DNA of 7,575 bases from Bacillota bacterium (GTDB taxonomy: Bacteria; Bacillota; Clostridia; Lachnospirales; Lachnospiraceae), in assembly GCA_023423045.1 (NCBI GenBank), contig JAFAGA010000031.1:1-7575 (forward strand). Reading direction: 5' to 3'. Below the pieces are notes generated by a model. The model made no database searches and was not told the DNA's origin. It saw nothing but the letters and a program-made list of their open reading frames with translations. Below, piece after piece: positions 1-6,181 of this stretch (its first letter is position 1; every line of letters starts with the position of its first letter). A program made the position numbers and the translations under genes.

Positions 1-10
1 GGCTCCTTTT
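1..10 (-). promoter_or_regulatory. Possible ribosome binding site of a gene beyond the left edge
   Basis: Read on the minus strand, the last bases of the window are AAAAGGAGCC, a good Shine-Dalgarno core following an A-rich stretch. No start codon is visible before the edge, so the gene itself would lie outside the window. It would be downstream of, and in the same direction as, the 113-aa gene. The call rests only on the motif. Confidence 0.35.
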
Positions 11-59
11 TAATTTAACTTTCTTCTATAACAATCTGAATAGACTCCAGAATAATGCT

Positions 60-88
60 ACTATACATCAAGAATTTACCTGTTTTAA
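60..88 (-). promoter_or_regulatory. Weak candidate sigma-A promoter for the gene beyond the left edge
   Basis: On the minus strand TTAAAA (88-83) is followed after 17 bp by TATAGT (65-60). These match the TTGACA and TATAAT consensus at 4 of 6 and 5 of 6 positions. It would serve the off-window gene whose ribosome binding site is at the left edge. In DNA this AT-rich such matches occur by chance, so this is only a candidate. Nothing else was recognised in 1-120, including no convincing terminator after the 113-aa gene. Confidence 0.22.
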
Positions 89-120
89 TGTGCCTTTCAT
101 GTCAGATTTAATTTGACGAT

Positions 121-462
121 TTACACTCCATCATGAGTTAACAGATTATCATTAATGATGCTATAGGCGGCATCTATGATATTCTCTCCTAAGCCGCTGA
201 GGCTGTTTACCAGCTTGCTTTCTAATTCCTTTCTCCATTCTGCACTCGAATCACGCAATTTACTTTCTTTTAATTTTTCCAATCCATCTTTTGATAACTC
301 TACAATAACACTATCCGATTCTTCTCCTTTATAGTCGACAGATGTAGAATTCTTCATCATTTTATTAGTTTCCCTATATTGAGCATTCCTTCCATTAATA
401 CTGTTATTATTTCCTATTGTTCCGCTCTCTTTATCAAAATTCCTAGAGTTATCAACTCGCAT
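121..462 (-). CDS. Small soluble protein of unknown function, 113 aa, possibly motility-regulon associated
   Basis: I do not recognise the family. The protein has no signal peptide or membrane segment. The first ~45 residues are polar and Asn/Ser/Lys rich, probably disordered. The rest is charged and helix-prone: VELSKDGLEKLKESK at about residues 54-68, then EWRKELESKL, then a more hydrophobic C-terminal stretch. The ATG at 462 is chosen because GGGGAGG lies 8 nt upstream. A second ATG at 467 is out of frame and only 3 nt from that site. The SDSVIVELSKDGLEKL stretch loosely recalls the 'D-x-V-x-I-S' region of small clostridial flagellar proteins such as FlgM. The FlgM C-terminal signature is not evident, so that name is not given. 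A sigma-D-like promoter upstream makes a link to motility or chemotaxis plausible but unproven. It is transcribed divergently from the leucine-rich-repeat gene. Confidence 0.7.
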   Translation of the reverse strand: MRVDNSRNFDKESGTIGNNNSINGRNAQYRETNKMMKNSTSVDYKGEESDSVIVELSKDGLEKLKESKLRDSSAEWRKELESKLVNSLSGLGENIIDAAYSIINDNLLTHDGV

Positions 463-505
463 TCCATGGTCCTCCCCAATATTTGTATCAACTCATTTAT
501 ATATT

Positions 506-531
506 CTATCGGCACCTTTCACTTTGTTCTA
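506..531 (-). promoter_or_regulatory. Candidate sigma-D/sigma-28 (FliA-type) promoter
   Basis: On the minus strand TAGA (531-528) is followed after 14 bp by GCCGATAG (513-506). The sigma-D/FliA consensus is TAAA, 14-16 bp, then GCCGATAW. The -10 element therefore matches at 7 of 8 positions and the -35 at 3 of 4. Transcription would start near 499, giving a leader of about 37 nt with the ribosome binding site well placed before the ATG at 462. The GC-containing GCCGATA core stands out in otherwise AT-rich spacer DNA. No sigma-A promoter of comparable quality was seen for this gene. Confidence 0.5.
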
Positions 532-664
532 AACTAATTTTTTGTATATCTTTTTATATCGCAAATATCCAGAAATAAATTAAAATAGGTGTTCATTCCT
601 TGTTTCCTACCAACAACTTCCAACTCCATCTATGCAAATGACGCATTTATCTGGAAAATAGTCA

Positions 665-692
665 TATTAATAAAGTCTTAATCTATCTTAAT
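665..692 (+). promoter_or_regulatory. Three phased TNTTAAT direct repeats, possible regulator site
   Basis: TATTAAT (665-671), TCTTAAT (676-682) and TCTTAAT (686-692) start 11 and 10 bp apart, on one face of the helix. They lie about 38 bp upstream of the TATAAT box of the leucine-rich-repeat gene. Phased direct repeats are typical binding sites of OmpR-family response regulators. The repeat is very AT-rich in AT-rich DNA, so chance is a real alternative. Which regulator would bind is unknown. Confidence 0.3.
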
Positions 693-705
693 ATAAAAGT
701 AATTC

Positions 706-735
706 TTTTTATGCTTCAATTTGTTATCATATAAT
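706..735 (+). promoter_or_regulatory. Candidate promoter of the leucine-rich-repeat gene
   Basis: A perfect TATAAT lies at 730-735. The -35 region is poor: the best choice is TTTTTA at 706-711, 18 bp away, matching 3 of 6 positions. Transcription would begin near 742, leaving a ~37-nt leader with AAGGAGG at 763-769. The weak -35 would fit a promoter that needs an activator, which may be what the repeats just upstream are for. Confidence 0.42.
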
Positions 736-778
736 TAGTACAAAAACTGTTGCTTAGATTGAAAGGAGGATCTATACA

Positions 779-3316
779 ATGAGTAACACACAATATATCA
801 CTGATAAAAAAAGAAGATATTTCTATGGTGCTCTTCTTTTTATATTGATATTAACTGCTATGGTATCCCTGCCAAAGAAGGCGTACGCAGCTGATGAAAC
901 CGTATATCAAGATGGAATGTACCGTTATAGAATCACAGATGAAACGAAAAAAGAAGTGCTCCTTATTGGTATTGATTATACAAAACCCATGAAGGAAGTA
1001 TCAATTCCCGGTAAAGCGCTGATTGACGGAACAGAGTACACCGTATCCGAAGTGAATCTTTTATATGGGTACAATAGGGATGAAGCTTCTCAGGAATTTT
1101 ACCAATCTGTTGAAAAGCTTAAGATACTCGATACCTTTACCGGAACACTGCAGAGTCCCCTGTATGTATTCGAGAATATAAAAACCGTGGAGTTATTAGG
1201 TAAGACTTTATTGCCCGAGAAAATATATGTGTCGGTCTGGAACATAAAAAAGAATCCGGATGTCTTATTTTTAGTTCCGGAAGGTTACGAAAAGGAGTAT
1301 AAGAATATCATCGATATCTCTATGGAATATTCTGCTTTTAGTGATCTATACGAGCACACGATCAGAATGATGCCGACCATCGTTGCTTCTGAGACTGTTG
1401 CTGCCGAATATGGGTGCTTTAACGTTGACGATTTGATCTATCAGGTAACTTCTTCTGCAAAGAATGGAATCGGTGAAGTTCAACTGATTGGCATCAGTAA
1501 AAGATTAAATATCTCTTATCTGGCTTTACCGGAGCAGGTCAGAAGCAATGGATATACCTATAAATTGACGAAAATCTGTACCTATGGACTGCTTGGCATC
1601 AATGCAGCCGCTATCGTCGTTCCCGACACAGTAACCGTAATGGAATCCCATTCCTTTGGTAATACCATTGAGTTACTCTTCTTATCGAAAAACTGTAAGG
1701 TAATCCCTTCGTGGTTGATTACCAACGAAGATAGCAGCAGTAACCTTCGTTTCGTATACGTACCGGAAGGGGTGACTACACTTTCAGATAATGCTTCTAA
1801 TTTTATCAGCCGAAATCAATCCAGCGTTATCCTGCCAACCACCATTAAGTCCGTCGGCAAGAAGTCATTATATGGCTTAAATCTGGTTACCTTCCTTAAC
1901 AAAAAGCCCGTAGCAAGTGTAGCTTCCGCTGTGAAAGATGGTACGACGGTCAAGGTAAATAAGTCCGTAGTCTCCACTTATAAAAAACAATTCAGCAAAA
2001 AGATTCCTGTAGTTGCTGCAAAGGATATTGTAAAATCTACCGTGATAACCGTCAGTAAATCCAACTTAAAGCTGGATACCTCAGGCACCTATACATTAAA
2101 AGCTTCCTTGACAAAGGGCTCCAATGAAACGGTATATTGGCTCTCAACCGATACTGATATTTTTGATATATCGAGTAAAGGAGTTCTTAATCCAAAGACA
2201 GCCGGAACCGCTTATGCTGTCGCATATACAAGAACCTCCGGGCTGCAGAAGCCGGTAAAGGTAACGGTTACGGATAAATTAATCTCGGAAGGCATTTTTA
2301 CATATAAAATATCCGACGCATTGAACAGAAAGGTTACCCTCTGCTCCATTAAGCCAAAATCAACAACAAAGAAAGTAAATATTCCCGAAAAAATCACTTA
2401 TAAGAATAAATCCTATACCGTAACGGGTGTGATTGCTGATTTAAAGAACACCGCTGTTCCGTTAATCAGTGATAAGTATAAGAACAATAATATTACCAAA
2501 ATTGTCTTCCCAAAGACGATTACCGGTACCGTCGGTTATTTGGGCTTCATGAAAAACATAAAAAGTATCACTTTTAAAGGAACTAAGGCTCCGGATACTA
2601 TAAGAGACTGGTATGCCGACGGCGGATTACTGGCATTCCAGGCAGTAATTAATGTCCCTGCAAAAAGTTATACTGCTTATAACTCGGCAATATGGACTAC
2701 CGCCGATTACGGCGCTTACTATACGGTTAATTATGGCTGCCGCATGGATTTTAATATATTAGAAGCAGGAAATGACCAACTGATGCAATTTGCTGTAGAT
2801 GGTATACTATACACCGTGACAAAAAAAGCCGGAACAGGAAAAGGTGAAGTAAGCGTTAAGGGTGCCGATGTTACTCTGAATGAAATAAATGTGGGCGGCA
2901 CAGTAAAAAACGGTAAATATTCCTATAACGTAACCGAAATTAAAGCATGGGCTTTCTACTGCAGCAATGCAAAAAAGATCATCCTTGGGGATACCATAAC
3001 AAAAATCGGAGTCGCTGTGTTTAATGAAAAAGCAGAGTATATTAAATGGTCTAAGAATTGTAAGACAATTGGAAGCAATATTTTTACACCATCGTGGGAA
3101 ATTAATACAATGATTTATTCGGAGCAAATTAAATATACTTCAAAAAGTGATTTTTATTCCCTAAACACCTTTATTATTCCTAATGGGGTGACAACAATAA
3201 AAGGAAATGTATTTGAGAAGGGATTTGGTAATCTTAAATCAATAACTATTCCAAAGTCCGTTACTTCGGTTGGTAAGAATGCATTTAATCATACTACGGA
3301 CGTTAAATATGAGTAA
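779..3316 (+). CDS. Secreted BspA-like leucine-rich-repeat protein with central Ig-like domain
   Basis: This is an 845-aa exported protein. AAGGAGG lies 9 nt before the ATG. A signal peptide is clear: KKRR at 10-13, a hydrophobic core at about 15-31, and a likely cleavage after AYA at residue 37. The mature part has BspA/LRR_5-type repeats, with signatures such as SITIPKSVTSVGKNAF near 821-836, ILPTTIKSVGKKSL near 351-364 and IIPNGVTTI near 799. Residues ~420-498 look like a bacterial Ig-like (Big_2) domain, with ITVSKSNLKLDTSGTYTLKA opening it and KGVLNPKTAGTAYAVAY near its end. Four ~50-residue beta modules of the type 'Y-x-V/I ... IP ... Y-x-V-T' begin near 47, 217, 503 and 671. No LPXTG motif, C-terminal membrane segment, SLH or choline-binding repeats are visible, so it is probably released or held non-covalently. 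Family members often act in surface adhesion, but the ligand here is unknown. It is monocistronic, ending at the shared hairpin. Confidence 0.9.
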   Translation: MSNTQYITDKKRRYFYGALLFILILTAMVSLPKKAYAADETVYQDGMYRYRITDETKKEVLLIGIDYTKPMKEVSIPGKALIDGTEYTVSEVNLLYGYNRDEASQEFYQSVEKLKILDTFTGTLQSPLYVFENIKTVELLGKTLLPEKIYVSVWNIKKNPDVLFLVPEGYEKEYKNIIDISMEYSAFSDLYEHTIRMMPTIVASETVAAEYGCFNVDDLIYQVTSSAKNGIGEVQLIGISKRLNISYLALPEQVRSNGYTYKLTKICTYGLLGINAAAIVVPDTVTVMESHSFGNTIELLFLSKNCKVIPSWLITNEDSSSNLRFVYVPEGVTTLSDNASNFISRNQSSVILPTTIKSVGKKSLYGLNLVTFLNKKPVASVASAVKDGTTVKVNKSVVSTYKKQFSKKIPVVAAKDIVKSTVITVSKSNLKLDTSGTYTLKASLTKGSNETVYWLSTDTDIFDISSKGVLNPKTAGTAYAVAYTRTSGLQKPVKVTVTDKLISEGIFTYKISDALNRKVTLCSIKPKSTTKKVNIPEKITYKNKSYTVTGVIADLKNTAVPLISDKYKNNNITKIVFPKTITGTVGYLGFMKNIKSITFKGTKAPDTIRDWYADGGLLAFQAVINVPAKSYTAYNSAIWTTADYGAYYTVNYGCRMDFNILEAGNDQLMQFAVDGILYTVTKKAGTGKGEVSVKGADVTLNEINVGGTVKNGKYSYNVTEIKAWAFYCSNAKKIILGDTITKIGVAVFNEKAEYIKWSKNCKTIGSNIFTPSWEINTMIYSEQIKYTSKSDFYSLNTFIIPNGVTTIKGNVFEKGFGNLKSITIPKSVTSVGKNAFNHTTDVKYE
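914..1894 (+). repeat. First copy of internal duplication in the leucine-rich-repeat protein
   Basis: Residues ~46-372 are a diverged copy of residues ~505-845. Landmarks align with a nearly constant offset of 454-460 residues. Examples are GMYRYRITD with GIFTYKISD, VPEGYEKEYKN with VPAKSYTAYNS, and SKNCKVI with SKNCKTI. The repeat is seen at protein level only; the nucleotide sequences have diverged. This copy is followed by an extra segment (about 373-410) with the 'V-x-V ... Y-K-x-F' end typical of BspA repeat arrays. Confidence 0.65.
2291..3313 (+). repeat. Second copy of internal duplication in the leucine-rich-repeat protein
   Basis: Residues ~505-845 mirror the first half of the protein. 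The copy ends at the protein C-terminus, where SITIPKSVTSVGKNAF aligns with SVILPTTIKSVGKKSL of the first copy. It therefore lacks the closing ~40-residue segment and the Ig-like domain that follow the first copy. Confidence 0.65.
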
Positions 3317-3368
3317 GTGCTTCTGCCTCACTGCCAGGGATAAAAGAAAAACTTATTGGTAGCAAATT

Positions 3369-3420
3369 AAAGTGCATCTCCAAATATCCGCAGTTATATC
3401 GGAGATTTGGGATGCACTTT
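3369..3420. terminator. Bidirectional hairpin terminator between convergent genes
   Basis: The arms 3369-3390 and 3400-3420 form a long stem: AAAGTGCATC pairs with GATGCACTTT, then after a one-base bulge CCAAAT with ATTTGG, then after one mismatch TCCG with CGGA, closing a loop of about 9 nt. T-rich sequence follows in both directions (TTTATCTTTAT on plus; TTTAATTTG on minus). It lies 52 nt after the stop of the leucine-rich-repeat gene and 30 nt after the stop of the lipoprotein gene, so it probably ends both transcripts. Confidence 0.85.
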
Positions 3421-3450
3421 ATCTTTATAGCTGCAGCTTTCGATCCGCAG

Positions 3451-4584
3451 TTACTTCTTCAGGGAATATTCCAGAGAAACAATATTACTGTTATATTGTT
3501 TTCCATCCCACTGGGTATAAACAAGCTTTTCGCTGGACGGACTCCAGCAGGTGGCTGCATTACTGATATCTACCGCAATCCGGGTGGACTTGCCGGTTAA
3601 CATATCATAGAGGTACAACCCTCCAACCGCAGTACCGCTTCCATCCCCCTTCAGGCTGTAAGCAATCATCCGCTGATCGGGGGACCAGGATACTCCGCCC
3701 AGCTCAACACCTTCAGCAATGGTTTTGGCGTTGCCTCCATCCTTGTCACAAAGTAACAGGAGCTGTTTGGATCCGCTATACTGCAAGACCAGCATCTGAT
3801 TTTCATCCGGAGCCGGAAATACCCCAAATACATCGGTCAAATTCAGACTCACGATATCCTTTCCGGACGTATCGAGCGCCATCAGGGTGGGGTCATCGGC
3901 GGTATTGAAATAGATCGTATCCTTTATTTTCTTAATAAGATATACCGCCTTTTGGTCTAATTCCTCCAAAGCAGTTGCCTTTCCGTCAATGCCTGCATAA
4001 TAAGCCCCGTTCATATAACCTGCCCCGATTACCGTATCCTTATCGGCCCAATTGGCACTGCCGACATTCCCAAACTCTTCACCGTTGATACCAAAGCTTT
4101 TCAGGCTCTCAAGATTGAGCACATAATAGGATGGATCACCCAGACTGTTCCCGTAGTATAACACATTTTTCTTATCCGGTGAAAGCTTTGCTCCTCCCAG
4201 ATTAAGTTCTTCCTGTTCCGTTAACAGTTTGTATTCCTTGGTATTAAGATTGAACAGATACAGGCTTCTTGGATAAGCATCCGATAATTCTTCCAGCTTC
4301 ATTTTTACTAAAGACTCGTTTTCCTTTGAAACAACCACAGTATCCGCATCAAGCCAATCGGAGATTTCCACTTTCTCGTAGCTGTCAATCCTGACGATGG
4401 AGAAACCGGGCTCGCCTGCCTCATTATTATCGCTATCATCATTATTCGTATCGTCAATAATTGTTATGGAACCCCCGGGCTCCTTTACGGTTACCTTGTC
4501 GTCTGTATTCTTTGTACCGCAGCCTGTAACAGTTATAACTAAAAACGCAGCACATAGCATTTTTGCAATTTGTGTCTTTCTCAT
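3451..4584 (-). CDS. Beta-propeller (TolB/PD40-like) lipoprotein, putative accessory of the adjacent sensor kinase
   Basis: The product is a 377-aa exported lipoprotein. The signal peptide has MRK at the start, a hydrophobic stretch 9-20 and lipobox V-T-G-C with the lipidated cysteine at residue 22. A very acidic linker (about 44-60, rich in D, N, E) follows. The rest shows repeating 'W/L-S-P-D-x-x-x-hydrophobic-Y' strands of TolB/PD40-type propellers: LSPDKKNVLYY near 134, WADKDTVIGAG near 179, FPAPDENQMLVLQY near 256, WSPDQRMIAYS near 300 and WSPSSEKLVYT near 347. With weaker ones near 74 and 218 this suggests six or seven blades about 45 residues apart. It should sit on the outer face of the membrane. 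The ATG at 4584 is preferred over an in-frame upstream start at 4719: AAGGAGG lies 9 nt before it, and the extra 45 residues would bury the signal peptide. It follows the sensor kinase gene by 136 bp. Its molecular role is unknown; ligand binding or modulation of the kinase is an inference. Confidence 0.88.
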   Translation of the reverse strand: MRKTQIAKMLCAAFLVITVTGCGTKNTDDKVTVKEPGGSITIIDDTNNDDSDNNEAGEPGFSIVRIDSYEKVEISDWLDADTVVVSKENESLVKMKLEELSDAYPRSLYLFNLNTKEYKLLTEQEELNLGGAKLSPDKKNVLYYGNSLGDPSYYVLNLESLKSFGINGEEFGNVGSANWADKDTVIGAGYMNGAYYAGIDGKATALEELDQKAVYLIKKIKDTIYFNTADDPTLMALDTSGKDIVSLNLTDVFGVFPAPDENQMLVLQYSGSKQLLLLCDKDGGNAKTIAEGVELGGVSWSPDQRMIAYSLKGDGSGTAVGGLYLYDMLTGKSTRIAVDISNAATCWSPSSEKLVYTQWDGKQYNSNIVSLEYSLKK

Positions 4585-4636
4585 AGTAAAGCACCTCCTT
4601 GATCTATAGATTATCAAGACTTTGTTTCCATACAAT

Positions 4637-4669
4637 ATACAATTATAGATATCCTGTAAACAATTGTAT
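4637..4669. repeat. Inverted repeat around the lipoprotein promoter
   Basis: ATACAATT (4637-4644) and AATTGTAT (4662-4669) are perfect 8-bp inverted repeats separated by 17 bp. They flank the region between the TATAAT box and the TGTAAA-like motifs. They could be an operator, but the arms are AT-rich and overlap the other elements, so the symmetry may be incidental. Confidence 0.3.
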
Positions 4670-4682
4670 CTAAAATGTAAAC
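4642..4682 (-). promoter_or_regulatory. Candidate regulated promoter of the lipoprotein gene with three phased TTTACA-like boxes
   Basis: On the minus strand TTTACA (4681-4676), GATACA (4670-4665) and TTTACA (4660-4655) start 11 and 10 bp apart. After 7 bp comes a perfect TATAAT (4647-4642). The longer GTTTACA repeats exactly at 4682-4676 and 4661-4655, 21 bp apart. Read on the plus strand the boxes are TGTAAA, TGTATC, TGTAAA, similar in form to direct-repeat sites of WalR/PhoP-type regulators. A good sigma-A -35 box is missing (best GATACA, 17 bp spacing, 3 of 6), as expected if an activator replaces it. Transcription would start near 4634, giving a ~50-nt leader before the ATG at 4584. Confidence 0.5.
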
Positions 4683-4720
4683 ATGATATTGAATCTTTGG
4701 ATAGCGCAAAACCATGCACT

Positions 4721-6181
4721 TTATGGCTGCATAACTGCCGGGAAGGAAACTCTGAAGCTGGAGCCTTCGCTCCCGGTATTTAATAAAACAACACTGCCGC
4801 CCATTGATTCCGCGTGCTTCCTGGCAAGTGACAATCCTAATCCGGCCCCTCCATTTTCCCTCGCCCTGTTTTTATCAACGGTATAAAAAGGTTCAAATAC
4901 CTTATGAAGCAAATCCTTGGGAATCCCAATACCGGTATCACTTATTTCAATATGCACCTGCTGAAACGACAGATCGGTTTTTACAAAAATATTACCATTG
5001 GCTTTATTGTATTTAATAGCATTGTCCAGAAGGTTTATCAGTACGATGGTCAAACTATCCTTATCTCCTTCTATATAGGCTTCCTTCAATTCGGTATTCA
5101 AACCGATGCCGAACTTATCCATCCTTCCCTTTAAGCTGTTCAGCACCGTCTCCACTGCCTGTTTTACTTCCAGCTTCTCAAACTTCAGCTCAAAATCATA
5201 TTTCTCCAGAGCCGATAATTGCAGGACCTTGTCCACCATCTCATACAAGCGTCCCGTCTCACTTTTTATATTGGTGATCGCTGTCTCCAGAAGATTTTCA
5301 TCATCCGGATACATTTCCAGCAAATCAAGATACGCTTTCATAGAAGTTAAGGGCGTTTTAAATTCATGGGTTACATTTCCGATAAACTGCTTCTGCTGCT
5401 GATCCAGAAGAGATAATTTATCGACGGCAAGCTTCAGTTTATTCTGCTCGGCTTCCATCCCCTGTATGGTTTTTCTGATCTGCCCGCTCATTGCATGAAT
5501 TCCCTGACTTAACTTGCCGATTTCATCCCTGCGCTTTAAGACCGTGGTTTCATAATGGCCTTCCCGTACTTTATCCACCATCTTATCCAGCTTAATTATG
5601 CCGACAGCAAAGGAGTTATAATATATATATCCGAGGAAAAAGCTCAGAATAAACAACCCTGCCCCGGTATAGGTAAACAGCTGCCTGATATTGTTATAAA
5701 AGGCATGATGCTCCGACAGCGAATAATAGAGCTGCACAACACCCATCTGCTCATTTCCTATTTTTAAAGGAGTCAGGTAATACAGCGCATCTCCTTCGAT
5801 CAGATATGCGGTTTTATTGTTAAGTGCATGCTCCAGCGTTTTCTTTATATTGTCGGATTCCGTATCCGTCACTTTTTTACTTACCAGTTCTCCCTGACTA
5901 TCATATAAAACCAGGGATAAACCGCTGATTAATTCCAATTGCTCCGCGAATTCCTGCCCTTTGACTGACAGAAAGGTCTGCGGCACTTTATTTTCCTCGG
6001 ATAAAATCCTCTGAATGAAATATGTGTTTGCAATCTTCGCCTGCTGAGCCAGATACTGTTCATACTGGTTTTGCTGGTTACTTTTTATCCCTCGCAGCGC
6101 TAACAGACTTAAGAGAAAAACTACCAGCAGAAGTAAAACAGCAAGGAACAGGCTGAATTTTATTTTTATGCTAATCTTCAC
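4721..6181 (-). CDS. Membrane sensor histidine kinase with extracellular sensor and HAMP domain
   Basis: The product is a 486-aa two-component sensor. It has a membrane helix at about 9-29, an extracellular region of about 30-167 with a probable Cache/PAS-like fold (LSLVLYDSQGELV near 88-100), and a second helix at about 168-188. A HAMP linker (~189-240) and a coiled-coil dimerisation region precede the kinase core. The H-box is THEFKTP with the phospho-accepting His272. The N-box LINLLDNAIKY (Asn383, Asn387), G1 box DTGIGI (415-420), F-box VFEPFY and G2 box GGAGLGL (444-450) are all intact. It should autophosphorylate and pass the phosphate to the adjacent regulator. The GTG at 6181 is chosen: GGGAGG lies 5 nt upstream and it overlaps the regulator gene by only 11 nt, implying translational coupling. 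An in-frame ATG at 6214 would add 11 residues. The stimulus is unknown. A lipoprotein gene lies directly downstream. Confidence 0.92.
   Translation of the reverse strand: MKISIKIKFSLFLAVLLLLVVFLLSLLALRGIKSNQQNQYEQYLAQQAKIANTYFIQRILSEENKVPQTFLSVKGQEFAEQLELISGLSLVLYDSQGELVSKKVTDTESDNIKKTLEHALNNKTAYLIEGDALYYLTPLKIGNEQMGVVQLYYSLSEHHAFYNNIRQLFTYTGAGLFILSFFLGYIYYNSFAVGIIKLDKMVDKVREGHYETTVLKRRDEIGKLSQGIHAMSGQIRKTIQGMEAEQNKLKLAVDKLSLLDQQQKQFIGNVTHEFKTPLTSMKAYLDLLEMYPDDENLLETAITNIKSETGRLYEMVDKVLQLSALEKYDFELKFEKLEVKQAVETVLNSLKGRMDKFGIGLNTELKEAYIEGDKDSLTIVLINLLDNAIKYNKANGNIFVKTDLSFQQVHIEISDTGIGIPKDLLHKVFEPFYTVDKNRARENGGAGLGLSLARKHAESMGGSVVLLNTGSEGSSFRVSFPAVMQP

Larger units (their letters stand above)
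463..778. other. Divergent intergenic region, 316 bp
   Basis: This AT-rich spacer separates two divergent genes. It holds the sigma-D-like promoter for the minus-strand gene at its left side. At its right side lie a TATAAT box and TNTTAAT repeats for the plus-strand gene. Between about 535 and 660 nothing beyond AT-rich sequence was recognised: no reading frame with a ribosome binding site, no strong hairpin and no RNA gene. Confidence 0.6.

Noticed and set aside
121..462. Naming the 113-aa protein FlgM (anti-sigma-28)
   Set aside because: The sigma-D-like promoter and the VELSKDGLEKL stretch are suggestive, but the conserved C-terminal FlgM region that binds the sigma factor is not recognisable.
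2807..3127. 106-codon open frame on the minus strand inside the leucine-rich-repeat gene
   Set aside because: It is antisense to a clear coding region, has no recognisable domain and shows the Cys/Phe/Ile-rich composition of a shadow frame.
3372..3566. 64-codon plus-strand frame starting in the terminator hairpin
   Set aside because: It begins inside the hairpin stem and runs antisense through the lipoprotein gene. No ribosome binding site or domain supports it.
4585..4719. In-frame 45-residue N-terminal extension of the lipoprotein
   Set aside because: It would place the signal peptide and lipobox in the middle of the protein. It has no comparable ribosome binding site, and it covers the promoter-like region.
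4684..4720. Possible terminator between the histidine kinase and lipoprotein genes
   Set aside because: Only a 5-bp stem (GTGCA/TGCGC with one G-T pair) is present and no U-tract follows, so read-through from the kinase gene is likely.
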